Assembly: GCA_016192075.1 (NCBI GenBank)
Contig: JACPUU010000007.1
Coordinates: forward strand, 62,001 to 126,000
Direction: 5' to 3'
DNA: 64,000 nucleotides
From: Bacteroidota bacterium
GTDB lineage: Bacteria; Bacteroidota; Bacteroidia; Flavobacteriales_D; Crocinitomicaceae
The notes below the pieces were generated by a model. It ran no database searches, was not told the DNA's origin, and saw nothing but the letters and a program-made list of their open reading frames with translations. Below are positions 53,708-61,934 of this stretch, one piece after another. How positions within the stretch are numbered: position 1 is the first letter of the stretch; every line of letters begins with the position of its first letter. The translations under genes and the position numbers were made by a program.

Positions 53708-54354
53708 AAATTAAAATTATAGTTAACACCAATTCCAAAATCAAAACCATTCAAAAATGTTTTGCCTATATCCCCCACCTCACTGAAGTACATGCCGTGA
53801 TAAAACGCTTCACTGCTGGTAGAGAAGTCTTCATTCGCCGTTACCTTTTCATGCCCCATGTATACGCCCAGGTGCATGTCAAAACTCAAACCACCCGCAA
53901 CCTGATAGGCATAGCCCATTCCAAAACAGGCTTTATAGCGTTTCATATCATACATAGACTGGGCGGTATAACTCCAGTGTTTAAAGTCCAGGTAATAGAA
54001 ATAATCAAAACCTGCCAGTGATGTTTCGCGCACAAGGTGTGCACCAAGGGCGTAATAAAAACCGCCGGAAATGAGGGTATCTTTAATCGGAAGATCTTCA
54101 CGCCGCGGAAGATTCATAAAATCAGTATACGAACCCAGAGGCATAAACCCGATTCCAAGCTGTGCCCTGAAAAAATCAGCGGGTTTGAGGTTTGCATAGA
54201 GATTGATTGTACCGGAAAAATCGGTTACCAGGTCGGTACCAACTGCTACGTGTGAGTTGGATACACCGTCGTCAAAAATGTCATCCATGTCATCCTGCGC
54301 TGCTGAAGGCAGGCAATACGTTAACAGGACGACGTAAAAAAGTCGTTTTTTCAT
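53704..54354 (-). CDS. Predicted outer-membrane beta-barrel protein (first gene of envelope operon)
   Basis: 216 residues. Signal peptide MKKRLFYVVLLTYCLPSAAQ, an acidic stretch (DDMDDIFDDGVSNSH), then barrel-like strands such as AVGTDLVTDFSGTINLYANL and a final GFDFGIGVNYNFNL. It is first in the four-gene operon 54354-48997 (gaps of minus four, two and minus one bases), led by the promoter at 54390. No family recognised. Confidence 0.72.
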   Translation of the reverse strand: MKKRLFYVVLLTYCLPSAAQDDMDDIFDDGVSNSHVAVGTDLVTDFSGTINLYANLKPADFFRAQLGIGFMPLGSYTDFMNLPRREDLPIKDTLISGGFYYALGAHLVRETSLAGFDYFYYLDFKHWSYTAQSMYDMKRYKACFGMGYAYQVAGGLSFDMHLGVYMGHEKVTANEDFSTSSEAFYHGMYFSEVGDIGKTFLNGFDFGIGVNYNFNL

Positions 54355-54389
54355 AAGTGGGGGTTAAATGAAATGCGCAAATGCGCGTG

Positions 54390-54397
54390 CAAAGTTA
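54390..54397 (-). promoter_or_regulatory. -7 promoter element TAACTTTG of the envelope operon
   Basis: Exact TAnnTTTG on the minus strand, about 36 bases before the first gene of the operon. The 215 bases between here and the lpdA stop hold only the terminator and a weak open frame that I do not call. Confidence 0.5.
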
Positions 54398-54566
54398 CGC
54401 AATAATGTTTTGATACGCGCCAAATGCATTGGATTCTATCCAGCGTTCAGCCTGATGTGCAGAAATAAAACCCAACCAGAGTCTTACATCAACCCGCGTA
54501 AACGTTTTATGCCATTTTGAGGTTTGATCAAACCGGAAAGAAATTTCAGTGGTATGGGGAATAAAA

Positions 54567-54595
54567 AAATCCCGCCTCAAAAGAGCGCGGGATTT
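54567..54595 (-). terminator. Terminator of lpdA
   Basis: AAATCCCGC ... GCGGGATTT, a 9-base stem with a run of Ts on the minus strand, 17 bases after the lpdA stop. Confidence 0.85.
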
Positions 54596-54611
54596 TAGTC
54601 TTTCAGTCTGA

Positions 54612-56003
54612 CTACAAATGAATCACCTCACCGTAAGCCGCTGCGGCAGCTTCCATCACGGCCTCACTCAGTGTAGGGTGCGGGTGAACGGTTTTGATGA
54701 GTTCGTGACCGGTTGTTTCCAGTTTGCGGATTGCAACAATTTCAGCAATCATTTCAGTAACATTCATACCAATCATGTGCGCTCCCAAAAGCTCACCGTA
54801 TTTAGCATCAAAAATCAGTTTTACAAAACCGTCATTGGCACCGGCTGCGCTGGCTTTACCTGAAGCTGAGAACGGGAATTTTCCAATTTTGATTTCGTGT
54901 CCGGCATCTTTGGCAGCTTTTTCAGTCATTCCAACCGATGCAATTTCAGGTGAGCAATACGTACAACCCGGTATGTTGCCATAATCAAGCGGTTCTACGT
55001 GCAAGCCTGCAATTTTCTCCACACAAATAATTCCTTCAGCAGAAGCAACGTGCGCCAGGGCCGGCCCTTTTACAATGTCGCCAATGGCGTAATACCCCGG
55101 TATATTGGTCTGGTAAAAATCATTCACCAGTACTTTTCCTTTATCGGTTGCAATGCCTACATCTTCCAGACCAATTCCCTGGATGTTGGTTTCAATACCA
55201 ACTGCTGAAAGCACAATATCACATTCAATTTTTTCGTCTCCTTTTTTGGTTTTGACAGAAACAACGCAGCCCTTCCCTTTCGTATCGACAGATTCTACCG
55301 ATGCTTCGGTCATGATTTTTAATCCCTGTTTTTTGAATGAACGTTCCAGTTGTTTTGACACTTCTTCATCTTCTACCGGTACAATGGTTGGCATATATTC
55401 CACAATGGTTACATCTACCCCCATGGTGTTGTAGAAATAGGCAAATTCAGAACCAATGGCACCCGAACCTACCACCACCATTTTTTTAGGCAGTTCAGGC
55501 AGCACCATGGCCTCACGGTAACCAATAATTTTCTTTCCGTCCTGCGGCAGATTTGGCAATTGGCGTGAGCGTGCACCGGTAGCAACAATGACACCTTTCG
55601 CAGCACTGTATTCGGTAGTTGCTCCTTTATCATCGGTCACCGCAACTTTTTTGCCGGCCTTTACTTTACCGGTACCTTTCAGAATGTCAATTTTATTTTT
55701 CTTCATCAAAAAAGTCACCCCGTTGCTCATTTTGTCAGCAACACCACGACTGCGTTTTACAATTCCGACAAAATCAACACCGGCATCTTTTACAGTGATT
55801 CCGTAGTCAGAAGCATGTTTGATGTATTCAAACACGTTGGCACTTTTCAGCAGCGCTTTGGTAGGTATGCATCCCCAGTTGAGGCAAATACCGCCCAGTT
55901 CAGCCTTTTCAACCACTGCCACTTTCATTCCCAACTGTGACGCTCTGATAGCTGTTACATAACCACCAGGGCCACTTCCGATTACTATAATATCGTATGA
56001 CAT
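54612..56003 (-). CDS. lpdA: Dihydrolipoyl dehydrogenase
   Basis: 463 residues. FAD-binding GSGPGGYVTAIRASQLG at the N-terminus, redox-active disulfide in GGICLNWGCIPTKALL, NAD-binding GSGAIGSEFAYFY and the C-terminal HPHPTLSEAVMEA active-site His. It regenerates lipoamide in 2-oxoacid dehydrogenase complexes and glycine cleavage. Transcribed alone; no E1/E2 genes adjacent. Confidence 0.96.
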   Translation of the reverse strand: MSYDIIVIGSGPGGYVTAIRASQLGMKVAVVEKAELGGICLNWGCIPTKALLKSANVFEYIKHASDYGITVKDAGVDFVGIVKRSRGVADKMSNGVTFLMKKNKIDILKGTGKVKAGKKVAVTDDKGATTEYSAAKGVIVATGARSRQLPNLPQDGKKIIGYREAMVLPELPKKMVVVGSGAIGSEFAYFYNTMGVDVTIVEYMPTIVPVEDEEVSKQLERSFKKQGLKIMTEASVESVDTKGKGCVVSVKTKKGDEKIECDIVLSAVGIETNIQGIGLEDVGIATDKGKVLVNDFYQTNIPGYYAIGDIVKGPALAHVASAEGIICVEKIAGLHVEPLDYGNIPGCTYCSPEIASVGMTEKAAKDAGHEIKIGKFPFSASGKASAAGANDGFVKLIFDAKYGELLGAHMIGMNVTEMIAEIVAIRKLETTGHELIKTVHPHPTLSEAVMEAAAAAYGEVIHL

Positions 56004-56193
56004 AATTTGATTTTTTTTGAGGTACGAAATTAGGCAAAAGTTAGGAATTTGGCCCCTGTTCAGCGAATTCTTTGATTTTGAGCAGAAAATCAGGCAACCA
56101 CGGCGCAGCGGTTGGGTTACGGTGTATTTGTGACCGGGTGCCGGCGTTTGTTACTTGCGCTGGTGTAAAAACAGGTAAAAATTAATTCGGTTT

Positions 56194-56222
56194 TTGACGG
56201 ATTTTAAAAAAGGGTATATTTG
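56194..56222 (+). promoter_or_regulatory. Promoter of the AbiTii-like gene
   Basis: TTG (56194-56196), 18 bases, then TATATTTG (56215-56222): a complete Bacteroidota -33/-7 pair. Predicted leader about 77 bases. Confidence 0.6.
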
Positions 56223-56305
56223 AATGGGTGGGACTTTGTTTGGCTGATTATTTTTGAGTGAATCAGTGAAATGGGGGGCGGGGGTAAACGTTGTGCGTAA
56301 TTAAT

Positions 56306-57205
56306 ATGATTGACCCTATGATAAAAGATTTAATTAAACAAATTGCTTATGAGGAAATCCCTATTTCTAAAGCTTTGACTATCGCTAAAATTATAGCAAA
56401 GAAAATTGGAAATCAAGAATTTGAAAATTGGATTAAGAATGAGATCAATGGGTACGAGTCGGATGAATCCTTACCGAAGTATCGAAAACATTTCGGCACA
56501 GTTAAAGCAGAAATTATGGATCAATTCGGATATAATCAAGAGATCGTACCGATAAGCTTTAGTGGCTGGGGAGAAAACTTACAAAGGATGATCCAAATGA
56601 CGTACTTCACTCAAAGTATTTCTACTTTAGAAACTAACTTTGATCAATTGAATTCTGAAATAGGTCAATTTCAATTTCCTCCTGAACAAGTTAAAGTCTT
56701 GGAGGATGGGATGAAACTCAGAGAACAGTATGGTCGTATGATGCGATCCGCGTGGCGAGAAGTTCCAAAATTGCAGTTGAAAGTAATTATTAATCGTACT
56801 AAACAGATTTTACTTGATACACTTTTGGAGTTAGATAAACAATTCCCACTTTTGGAGAATGAATTTGTAAATAATCTCGAAAACAATCAGAAGGTTAGCA
56901 ATATTATTACAAACCACATTTATGGTGATAATAATCCGGTGAATGTTGCCTCTGGAACAAACGTTAGTCAAAAAGACATCAATTTCAATATTAATATTCA
57001 GTATTCCGAGCTAGAAAAACTTGGCGTTGAAAAGAATGAAGTTGAAGAGCTAAAGAGTATTGTAAAGGACAATGCCAACGACCGAAGCACGTTAAAAGTC
57101 AATGTCATGAAATGGTTAGGAAGGGTTTCATCATCTATTGCCGCACGTGGACTATATGAAAATATTCCAGCAATAACTGAATTTGTCACGAACATTATTC
57201 CATAA
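56306..57205 (+). CDS. AbiTii-domain protein
   Basis: 299 residues from the ATG at 56306 (a GTG at 56291 is in frame). Residues 1-130 resemble the AbiTii domain: KDLIKQIAYEEIPISKALTI, AKKIGNQEFENWIKNEINGY, LPKYRKHFGTV. Then a middle helical region and a GDNNPVNVASGT turn, followed by a helical C-terminus. AbiTii was named from an abortive-infection protein; a role in defence is plausible, but most relatives are uncharacterised. Codon and base composition are more A+T-rich than core genes of the window. Placed directly before higBA copy 2. Confidence 0.65.
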   Translation: MIDPMIKDLIKQIAYEEIPISKALTIAKIIAKKIGNQEFENWIKNEINGYESDESLPKYRKHFGTVKAEIMDQFGYNQEIVPISFSGWGENLQRMIQMTYFTQSISTLETNFDQLNSEIGQFQFPPEQVKVLEDGMKLREQYGRMMRSAWREVPKLQLKVIINRTKQILLDTLLELDKQFPLLENEFVNNLENNQKVSNIITNHIYGDNNPVNVASGTNVSQKDINFNINIQYSELEKLGVEKNEVEELKSIVKDNANDRSTLKVNVMKWLGRVSSSIAARGLYENIPAITEFVTNIIP

Positions 57206-57238
57206 AAGTGAAATGAAAATTGGAATTTCGCCTTTCCG

Positions 57239-57257
57239 TTGGGAACGCTTTTCCCAA
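57239..57257. promoter_or_regulatory. Distal operator-like palindrome of higBA copy 2
   Basis: TTGGGAA-CGCTT-TTCCCAA, a perfect 7-base inverted repeat upstream of the copy-2 promoter, sharing its half-site with the proximal palindrome. Confidence 0.5.
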
Positions 57258-57296
57258 GAAAAGATAAAAAATTTCCAAAAAATCACATAAAATCAT

Positions 57297-57311
57297 TTCC
57301 CAATTTGGGAA
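57297..57311. promoter_or_regulatory. Proximal operator-like palindrome of higBA copy 2
   Basis: TTCCCAATTTGGGAA, perfect 15-base palindrome nine bases before the -7 element. Half-sites differ from those of copy 1 (AAAGTTCT). Confidence 0.6.
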
Positions 57312-57319
57312 CTTTTTCA

Positions 57320-57327
57320 TATCTTTG
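57320..57327 (+). promoter_or_regulatory. -7 promoter element TATCTTTG of higBA copy 2
   Basis: Identical to the copy-1 element; here the start codon lies 16 bases downstream instead of four. Confidence 0.55.
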
Positions 57328-57343
57328 ACAAAAGAAACTCAGG

Positions 57344-57637
57344 TTGAGGATAATTTCGAAGAAAATATTGAGGGAGTTTTGGGATAAACATTCCGATAGC
57401 AGGCAGCAACTGAAATCCTGGTTCCAGGAAACAACTAAAGTTGAATGGAAGTCGCCCAAAGACATCAAAAAAGAATACCCAAGTGCAAGTTTCTTAGAAA
57501 ATAACCGGGTGGTTTTTAATATCAAAGGAAACAAGTATCGACTGATAGTTAGGGTAAATTATGACTATCAAATGGTTTGGATCCGGTTTATTGGAACTCA
57601 CGCCGAATATGATAAAATTGATGCTACCAGAATTTAG
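57344..57637 (+). CDS. higB: HigB-family toxin (copy 2)
   Basis: 97 residues from a TTG start. Paralogue of the toxin at 15002: shared ILREFWDK/LREFWEK, WKSPKDIKKEY, NNRVVFNIKGNKYRLIVRVNY and IRFIGTHAEYDKIDA, with roughly 60% identity by eye. Same RelE-like interferase fold and role. Confidence 0.87.
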   Translation: MRIISKKILREFWDKHSDSRQQLKSWFQETTKVEWKSPKDIKKEYPSASFLENNRVVFNIKGNKYRLIVRVNYDYQMVWIRFIGTHAEYDKIDATRI

Positions 57638-57642
57638 ATCTT

Positions 57643-58020
57643 ATGACAATTAAGCCAATTAAAACCAAAAAGGACTACCAGAACGCCTTGAATAGGCTCG
57701 AGAAAATATTTGACGCGAAAAAAGGATCACCCGAAGGCGACGAACTTGAAATATTAGGAATCCTGATTGAAAAATACGAAGACGAACATTTTCCAATTGG
57801 TTTTCCCGACCCAATCGAAGCAATTAAATTTCGCATGGAACAACTGGGATACAATCAGACCGACCTTGCTAAAGTAGTAGGACTAAAAAGCCGTGCAAGC
57901 GAAATTTTAAGTAAGAAGCGAAAATTAACGCTGGAAATGATTCGCCTGCTACATGATAATTTGAAAATTCCAACTGAAGTATTAATCCAGACTTACCAAC
58001 TGGCAAAACCCAGCCACTAA
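57643..58020 (+). CDS. higA: HigA-family antitoxin (copy 2)
   Basis: 125 residues. TIKPIKTKKDYQNALNRLEK and a C-terminal helix-turn-helix (LGYNQTDLAKVVGLKSRASE). The recognition helix differs from copy 1 (KQKDLIGILGGKSRVSE versus NQTDLAKVVGLKSRASE), in line with different operator sequences. Five bases after the toxin stop. Confidence 0.88.
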   Translation: MTIKPIKTKKDYQNALNRLEKIFDAKKGSPEGDELEILGILIEKYEDEHFPIGFPDPIEAIKFRMEQLGYNQTDLAKVVGLKSRASEILSKKRKLTLEMIRLLHDNLKIPTEVLIQTYQLAKPSH

Positions 58021-58100
58021 CATCAAATTAGCATAAGCGGCGAACGCCCGGTGCCTAGTGTCTCTGTACCCATTTACCAATCGTTATATAATTGAATCTC

Positions 58101-58418
58101 ATGGAATACGGCATCATTATACTTTTCTTTTTATTTCAAGGTATTAAAATTGTACTAAACTGGAAAGTATATAACTGCCTGCATTCGTATAACAGAGTTA
58201 AGCCTCGACCAAATTATACCGGAATGTGGATTAAGGAAGATTACAAAGGACTTCAGAAGATATTCGATTCTGATTTTATGTTTATTTATTGTAATCTGAT
58301 ACCCTTCTGGCTAAAAATTCCGAAGGACCGAATCGGTAAAGTAATGGCTTGGGCGGTTCTTGGGTTGACCATTGGTCAAATTGTGGTTCTTTATTTTGCT
58401 CCATGGAAAACCGTATAA
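58101..58418 (+). CDS. Small membrane protein, unknown
   Basis: 105 residues from the ATG at 58101. Hydrophobic segments at the N-terminus (GIIILFFLFQGIKIVL) and C-terminus (VMAWAVLGLTIGQIVVLYF) flank a basic middle part (NYTGMWIKEDYKGLQKIFD). Not recognised. The following 270 bases contain no gene I can support. Confidence 0.5.
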   Translation: MEYGIIILFFLFQGIKIVLNWKVYNCLHSYNRVKPRPNYTGMWIKEDYKGLQKIFDSDFMFIYCNLIPFWLKIPKDRIGKVMAWAVLGLTIGQIVVLYFAPWKTV

Positions 58419-58692
58419 TCTTTGTGTACAAAAGAGCGAATAGACTACATTGCCAAACACAGGCTAAAAATTAACTTCGCAGACTAGCGGGTTTTCCAAT
58501 TTCTCTGGAACACAGAAATTCCGCCAACCAAAAATTTTCAGAAAAGGCAGTTTAAAAAATTTGTTGTGCGGCTCTGTGGGTCAACATTAAGTCAGGTGTC
58601 CTGGATTTTGGCACTGTAGCTTTAAGAATGTATCTCTTAGCTACCATTGTAACTTTTGGGTGATGAAGATTGTTTTATTATAAACCCGGAAC

Positions 58693-59331
58693 ATGAGTAA
58701 ATTCTTTTTGATTTCTCTCCTTATCTTTAACCTGAATAAGATCTGCGCACAATATGATTCTATTCCAATGAGTAAAAATAAATTCCAATACGGGACCCGA
58801 TGTGGATTTTATTTCACTTCTTACCAATCCAGCCTAATTTACTCCACACAAATCACAATCACCAAAGGAATTCATGAATTCGCTATCGGTCCATCATTTG
58901 GGAAAGCTCCAAGTTTTTTTCAGCCATTTGATGCGATGAATTATAGCAAAAAGAAACGCCTTAATGGCTTTGATTTTTCATACAGGATATTGCCAAACGG
59001 TCAGGGAAAAATATTCGATTTCTACTTTCAATTTGACTATCTTCAGAAGTGGGGAAAAGGAGACGGTTATGATATAATACCCAATTATCCTAATCTATAT
59101 GATCAAACCAAAGATAATGTCAATGTTCAATCCAAGGCCTCAGTTCTTTTGTTTGAATATGGATTTGATATCAAATTTCTAAACTATTTTTATGTTGGCA
59201 CTTCTATAGGAATTGGAGGAAAATTTGAATTCAGAAAATACGAATATGAAACTCTTACTCAATACAACTATAAGGAAACGCTTGTAGAGGCAGACTTCAT
59301 TTATCGTGCAAATTTTGGTTTTAGATTCTGA
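58693..59331 (+). CDS. Predicted secreted outer-membrane beta-barrel protein
   Basis: 212 residues with a signal peptide (MSKFFLISLLIFNLNKICAQ) and amphipathic strands, for example QYGTRCGFYFTSYQSSLIYS, HEFAIGPSFGK, NYFYVGTSIGIGGKFEF, ending in ADFIYRANFGFRF. Function unknown. A+T-rich. It is flanked by short inverted repeats (58550 and 59424). The 200 bases after it hold an ATTGCC/GGCAAT hairpin near 59369 and no gene. Confidence 0.6.
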   Translation: MSKFFLISLLIFNLNKICAQYDSIPMSKNKFQYGTRCGFYFTSYQSSLIYSTQITITKGIHEFAIGPSFGKAPSFFQPFDAMNYSKKKRLNGFDFSYRILPNGQGKIFDFYFQFDYLQKWGKGDGYDIIPNYPNLYDQTKDNVNVQSKASVLLFEYGFDIKFLNYFYVGTSIGIGGKFEFRKYEYETLTQYNYKETLVEADFIYRANFGFRF

Positions 59332-59532
59332 AAGTTATACTTAACAAGTAATTTAACATCAGCTAACATTGCCAGAAAGGCAATAGCCTGACGGTTTGTT
59401 GAGCTTGGCTTTTAACAGCAAATCGCCACACAAATTTTTTAAACACATCCCTATAGCGATCGGAATTATTAAAAATATTTTGTCTGCCCTGGTAGTTCTG
59501 AAACATTCACATAACGATCCACCTAAAAAAAC

Positions 59533-59570
59533 TTGACAAATACGTATAATTTTAATATATTTGTACGTAC
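59533..59570 (+). promoter_or_regulatory. Promoter and operator of the DUF6364/PIN pair
   Basis: TTGAC at 59533-59537, then TATATTTG at 59556-59563 (spacing 20), a full -33/-7 pair. TACGTA occurs at 59541-59546 and again inside the palindrome GTACGTAC (59563-59570) next to the likely transcription start, a plausible antitoxin operator. Confidence 0.6.
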
Positions 59571-59580
59571 AACAATTTAT

Positions 59581-59829
59581 ATGGACACCAAACTGACATT
59601 AAAGCTCGACAACAACGTCATTGAACGTGCAAAAATTTATGCAAAACAAAAAAACACGAGTCTTTCGCAGCTGATTGAAACTTATCTGAATTTTTTGACC
59701 AATCCCGGTAGCGAGCGTGAGGAAATTACGCCATTGGTCAAAAGCCTTTCGGGGATAATTGACCTTCCGGAAAATTTTGATTACAAAAAACAGTACAAAA
59801 GCCACATCTTAAAAAAATATTCGCAGTAA
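59581..59829 (+). CDS. DUF6364-family antitoxin
   Basis: 82 residues from the ATG at 59581. MDTKLTLKLDNNVIERAKIY is a ribbon-helix-helix DNA-binding segment, and the C-terminal tail (DLPENFDYKKQYKSHILKKY) is the toxin-wrapping part typical of the DUF6364 family, which is paired with PIN toxins. Four bases before the toxin start; the frame upstream to 59533 is promoter, not coding. Confidence 0.85.
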   Translation: MDTKLTLKLDNNVIERAKIYAKQKNTSLSQLIETYLNFLTNPGSEREEITPLVKSLSGIIDLPENFDYKKQYKSHILKKYSQ

Positions 59830-59833
59830 GTAT

Positions 59834-60247
59834 ATGGCAAAAGTATTTGTAGACACGGACGTTTGCATCGATCTTCTGTCAGGCAGGCAACCATTCAATA
59901 CCATCGCACAAAAATTATTTTCGCTTGCTGACACCGGCAAACTAAAAGTCTGTGTGTCCTCGCTGTCTTTTGCAAACATAGACTATGTTTTACGTTCGCA
60001 GTATTCAGGCAGTAATTCCAGGAAAATTATAGCAAAATTTAAAACCCTGGTGACTGTTCTGTCGGTAGACAGCAAAACAATTGACCTTGCAATCGCTTCT
60101 GATTTCTCTGACTTCGAAGATGCAATCCAATACTACGCTGCCATTGAACACGGTCTCACCGTTCTTTTGACCCGCAATATTAAAGACTACAAAAAAGCAA
60201 CCATTAAGGTAATGACCCCGGAGACTTATTTGACAAAACCTCATTGA
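59834..60247 (+). CDS. PIN-domain toxin (VapC-like ribonuclease)
   Basis: 137 residues. Acidic metal-binding residues: Asp7/Asp9 in VFVDTDVCIDLLSGR, the central Asp/Glu in DFSDFEDAIQYYAA and Asp in LLTRNIKDYKKA. PIN toxins cleave tRNA or rRNA and are neutralised by the partner antitoxin encoded immediately before. Confidence 0.88.
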   Translation: MAKVFVDTDVCIDLLSGRQPFNTIAQKLFSLADTGKLKVCVSSLSFANIDYVLRSQYSGSNSRKIIAKFKTLVTVLSVDSKTIDLAIASDFSDFEDAIQYYAAIEHGLTVLLTRNIKDYKKATIKVMTPETYLTKPH

Positions 60248-60392
60248 TATTCACTTGCAGTTACAAGCAGTAGAAAGTTCCTGACGCTTGATACTTCTAT
60301 CTGAAAGCCAGCAGCAGTATTTATGTCAACAGAAACTTACTACAACATATTTTAAAGAAAGTCGTAAAAGAGTAATTAAACCCACCTACCCC

Positions 60393-60959
60393 GTGTCAAC
60401 ACAACTCTCTTTTTTACTTAAACACTTTGCCGATTTTGACGACCGTGAACTAGACGAGATAAATCGTTGCTTTAAGCCCAAAACGGTTAAAAAAAACACC
60501 CTTCTGCTTTCAGAAGGAGATGTGTGCCGCGAATTTTATTACGTTCAGAAAGGATGCCTGCGTACCTATTTCATCACCAAACAGGGGCATGAAAAAACAC
60601 GCTACGTGATGCTCGACTGTTCCATTGGAACGGCGCTGACCAGTTTCATGGCACAAAAACCATCGTTTGAAATATTAGACGCACAGGAAGATACTGAACT
60701 TCTGGCACTGAGTTATGCTGATTTTTACCGCCTTAACCGGGAGCTTTTGCATTGGAAAGAATTCTACCAGAAAATACTGGAAATGGCCTATAGCTTCCAA
60801 AACAAAATCATTGAAAACCGGGTAACGCTTACCGCAAAACAACGCTATGAACAGGTTTTGGCAAACAACCCCATGCTGATTCAACGGCTTTCCAACAAGG
60901 TTTTAGCCTCTTACCTGGATATCACACCGGAAACATTGAGTCGCCTAAAATCAAAATGA
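60393..60959 (+). CDS. Crp/Fnr-family transcriptional regulator
   Basis: 188 residues from a GTG at 60393; the open frame extends to 60288, but this start gives the normal length. A cyclic-nucleotide-binding-like jellyroll (NTLLLSEGDVCREFYYVQKG, LRTYFITKQG) is followed by a dimer helix and a compact helix-turn-helix (LSNKVLASYLDITPETLSRL). No cAMP-binding arginine or Fe-S cysteines are obvious. It does not obviously control a neighbour; the YCII gene follows by 74 bases. Confidence 0.8.
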   Translation: MSTQLSFLLKHFADFDDRELDEINRCFKPKTVKKNTLLLSEGDVCREFYYVQKGCLRTYFITKQGHEKTRYVMLDCSIGTALTSFMAQKPSFEILDAQEDTELLALSYADFYRLNRELLHWKEFYQKILEMAYSFQNKIIENRVTLTAKQRYEQVLANNPMLIQRLSNKVLASYLDITPETLSRLKSK

Positions 60960-61033
60960 CGTTTTTGATCTGGATCAATGCCAGGGTCATTTGCCTGCTT
61001 TAGCTTTGCGGCAAACATTTAATAATTCGAACG

Positions 61034-61387
61034 ATGAAAGCATTTGTATTCTTGTTCCGCATGGATATTACCACAAAGAACGCTCAGCCGTCTGCCGGAC
61101 AAATGGAAACCTATATGACGCAGTGGATGAAATGGATCCATGACATAGACCACAACGGTCAGCTGCTTGAAGGCGGAAACCATTTTTCCCGGAACGGAAG
61201 GGTGATATATTCAGACAACAAGGTCACAGAAGGGCCGTACACGTCCGCGAAAAATTCGGTTGCGGGTTACATTCTGGTCCAGGCAAAGAACCTGGATGCT
61301 GCCACCAGGCTTGCTGAAAAATGCCCGATTCTTGAAGGTCAGAATACCAGTGTGGAAATACGGGAATTGGCTACGCCGGGAGCGTAA
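61034..61387 (+). CDS. YCII-related (YciI-like) protein
   Basis: 117 residues. MKAFVFLFRMDITTKN, WIHDIDHNGQLLEGGNHF, VTEGPYTSAKNSVAGYILVQ and AATRLAEKCPIL match the dimeric alpha/beta-barrel YCII family, often found with sigma factors or regulators. The reaction is unknown. Confidence 0.85.
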   Translation: MKAFVFLFRMDITTKNAQPSAGQMETYMTQWMKWIHDIDHNGQLLEGGNHFSRNGRVIYSDNKVTEGPYTSAKNSVAGYILVQAKNLDAATRLAEKCPILEGQNTSVEIRELATPGA

Positions 61388-61400
61388 CGTACAACCTGAA

Positions 61401-61778
61401 TCAGGCGGCCTTGTACTTCTTCCGCGACTTCTGAATAACCGGCATATGTGCTATTGCCCATTCTGAAAGGCGGTGAATGTGTGGTACAAGACTTTTGCCC
61501 AGCGCCGTAATTTCATAGTCAACCCTGGGCGGAACTTGTGGATAAACGGTTCGTTTTATCAAACCGTCCGCCTCCAGTGTACGCAATGTTACCGTGAGCA
61601 TCTTCTGCGATACATCCGGCATCTGCTGATTCAATTCACTGAAACGCAGTTTTTCATATTCTCCCAGGGTCAATATAACCAGGATTGACCATTTATCGCC
61701 AAAACGGTCCAGAACTGTCCGTACAGGGCAGTTCTCCAGTTTCCCGAATTTTTTTTCCAATTTATTTTCTTTCATCAC
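61401..61778 (-). CDS. HxlR-family transcriptional regulator
   Basis: 125 residues, winged helix: CPVRTVLDRFGDKWSILVIL, FSELNQQMPDVSQKMLTVTL and YEITALGKSLVPHIHRLSEW. The N-terminal Cys (CPV) is the usual redox-sensing position of this family (as in HypR/QorR). It is divergent from the NmrA-like reductase gene, and probably controls it through the palindromes in between. Confidence 0.9.
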   Translation of the reverse strand: MMKENKLEKKFGKLENCPVRTVLDRFGDKWSILVILTLGEYEKLRFSELNQQMPDVSQKMLTVTLRTLEADGLIKRTVYPQVPPRVDYEITALGKSLVPHIHRLSEWAIAHMPVIQKSRKKYKAA

Positions 61779-61818
61779 CGGTTAATTTTACACAAGGGTT
61801 TCCTTTTGGTAAGTATCC

Positions 61819-61830
61819 CACTTTAAAGTG
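61819..61830. promoter_or_regulatory. Palindrome in the hxlR/reductase intergenic region
   Basis: CACTTTAAAGTG, perfect 12-base palindrome about 41 bases before the hxlR-like start. Confidence 0.4.
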
Positions 61831-61872
61831 CCCTCTTGTTTGGTACTATAAAGCTGTTGATCTTTGTACTCT

Positions 61873-61897
61873 CTAAAAGTAACTAAATAACTTTTAG
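61873..61897. promoter_or_regulatory. Probable HxlR operator
   Basis: CTAAAAGT-N9-ACTTTTAG, perfect 8-base inverted repeat. Position next to the GATCTTTG element (61858-61866 region) and 38 bases before the reductase ATG suits an HxlR-type operator. Confidence 0.5.
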
Positions 61898-61934
61898 TTT
61901 GCAAACTTACCTATTAATTACAAAACAAAAAAAC

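Noticed and set aside
54395-54580. A 61-residue minus-strand open frame
   Set aside because: Its start lies inside the lpdA terminator and its end inside the operon promoter; no other coding evidence.
56306-60247. Integron gene-cassette array
   Set aside because: Small genes with long gaps suggested it, but I find no integrase and no convincing paired attC boxes (RYYYAAC/GTTRRRY).
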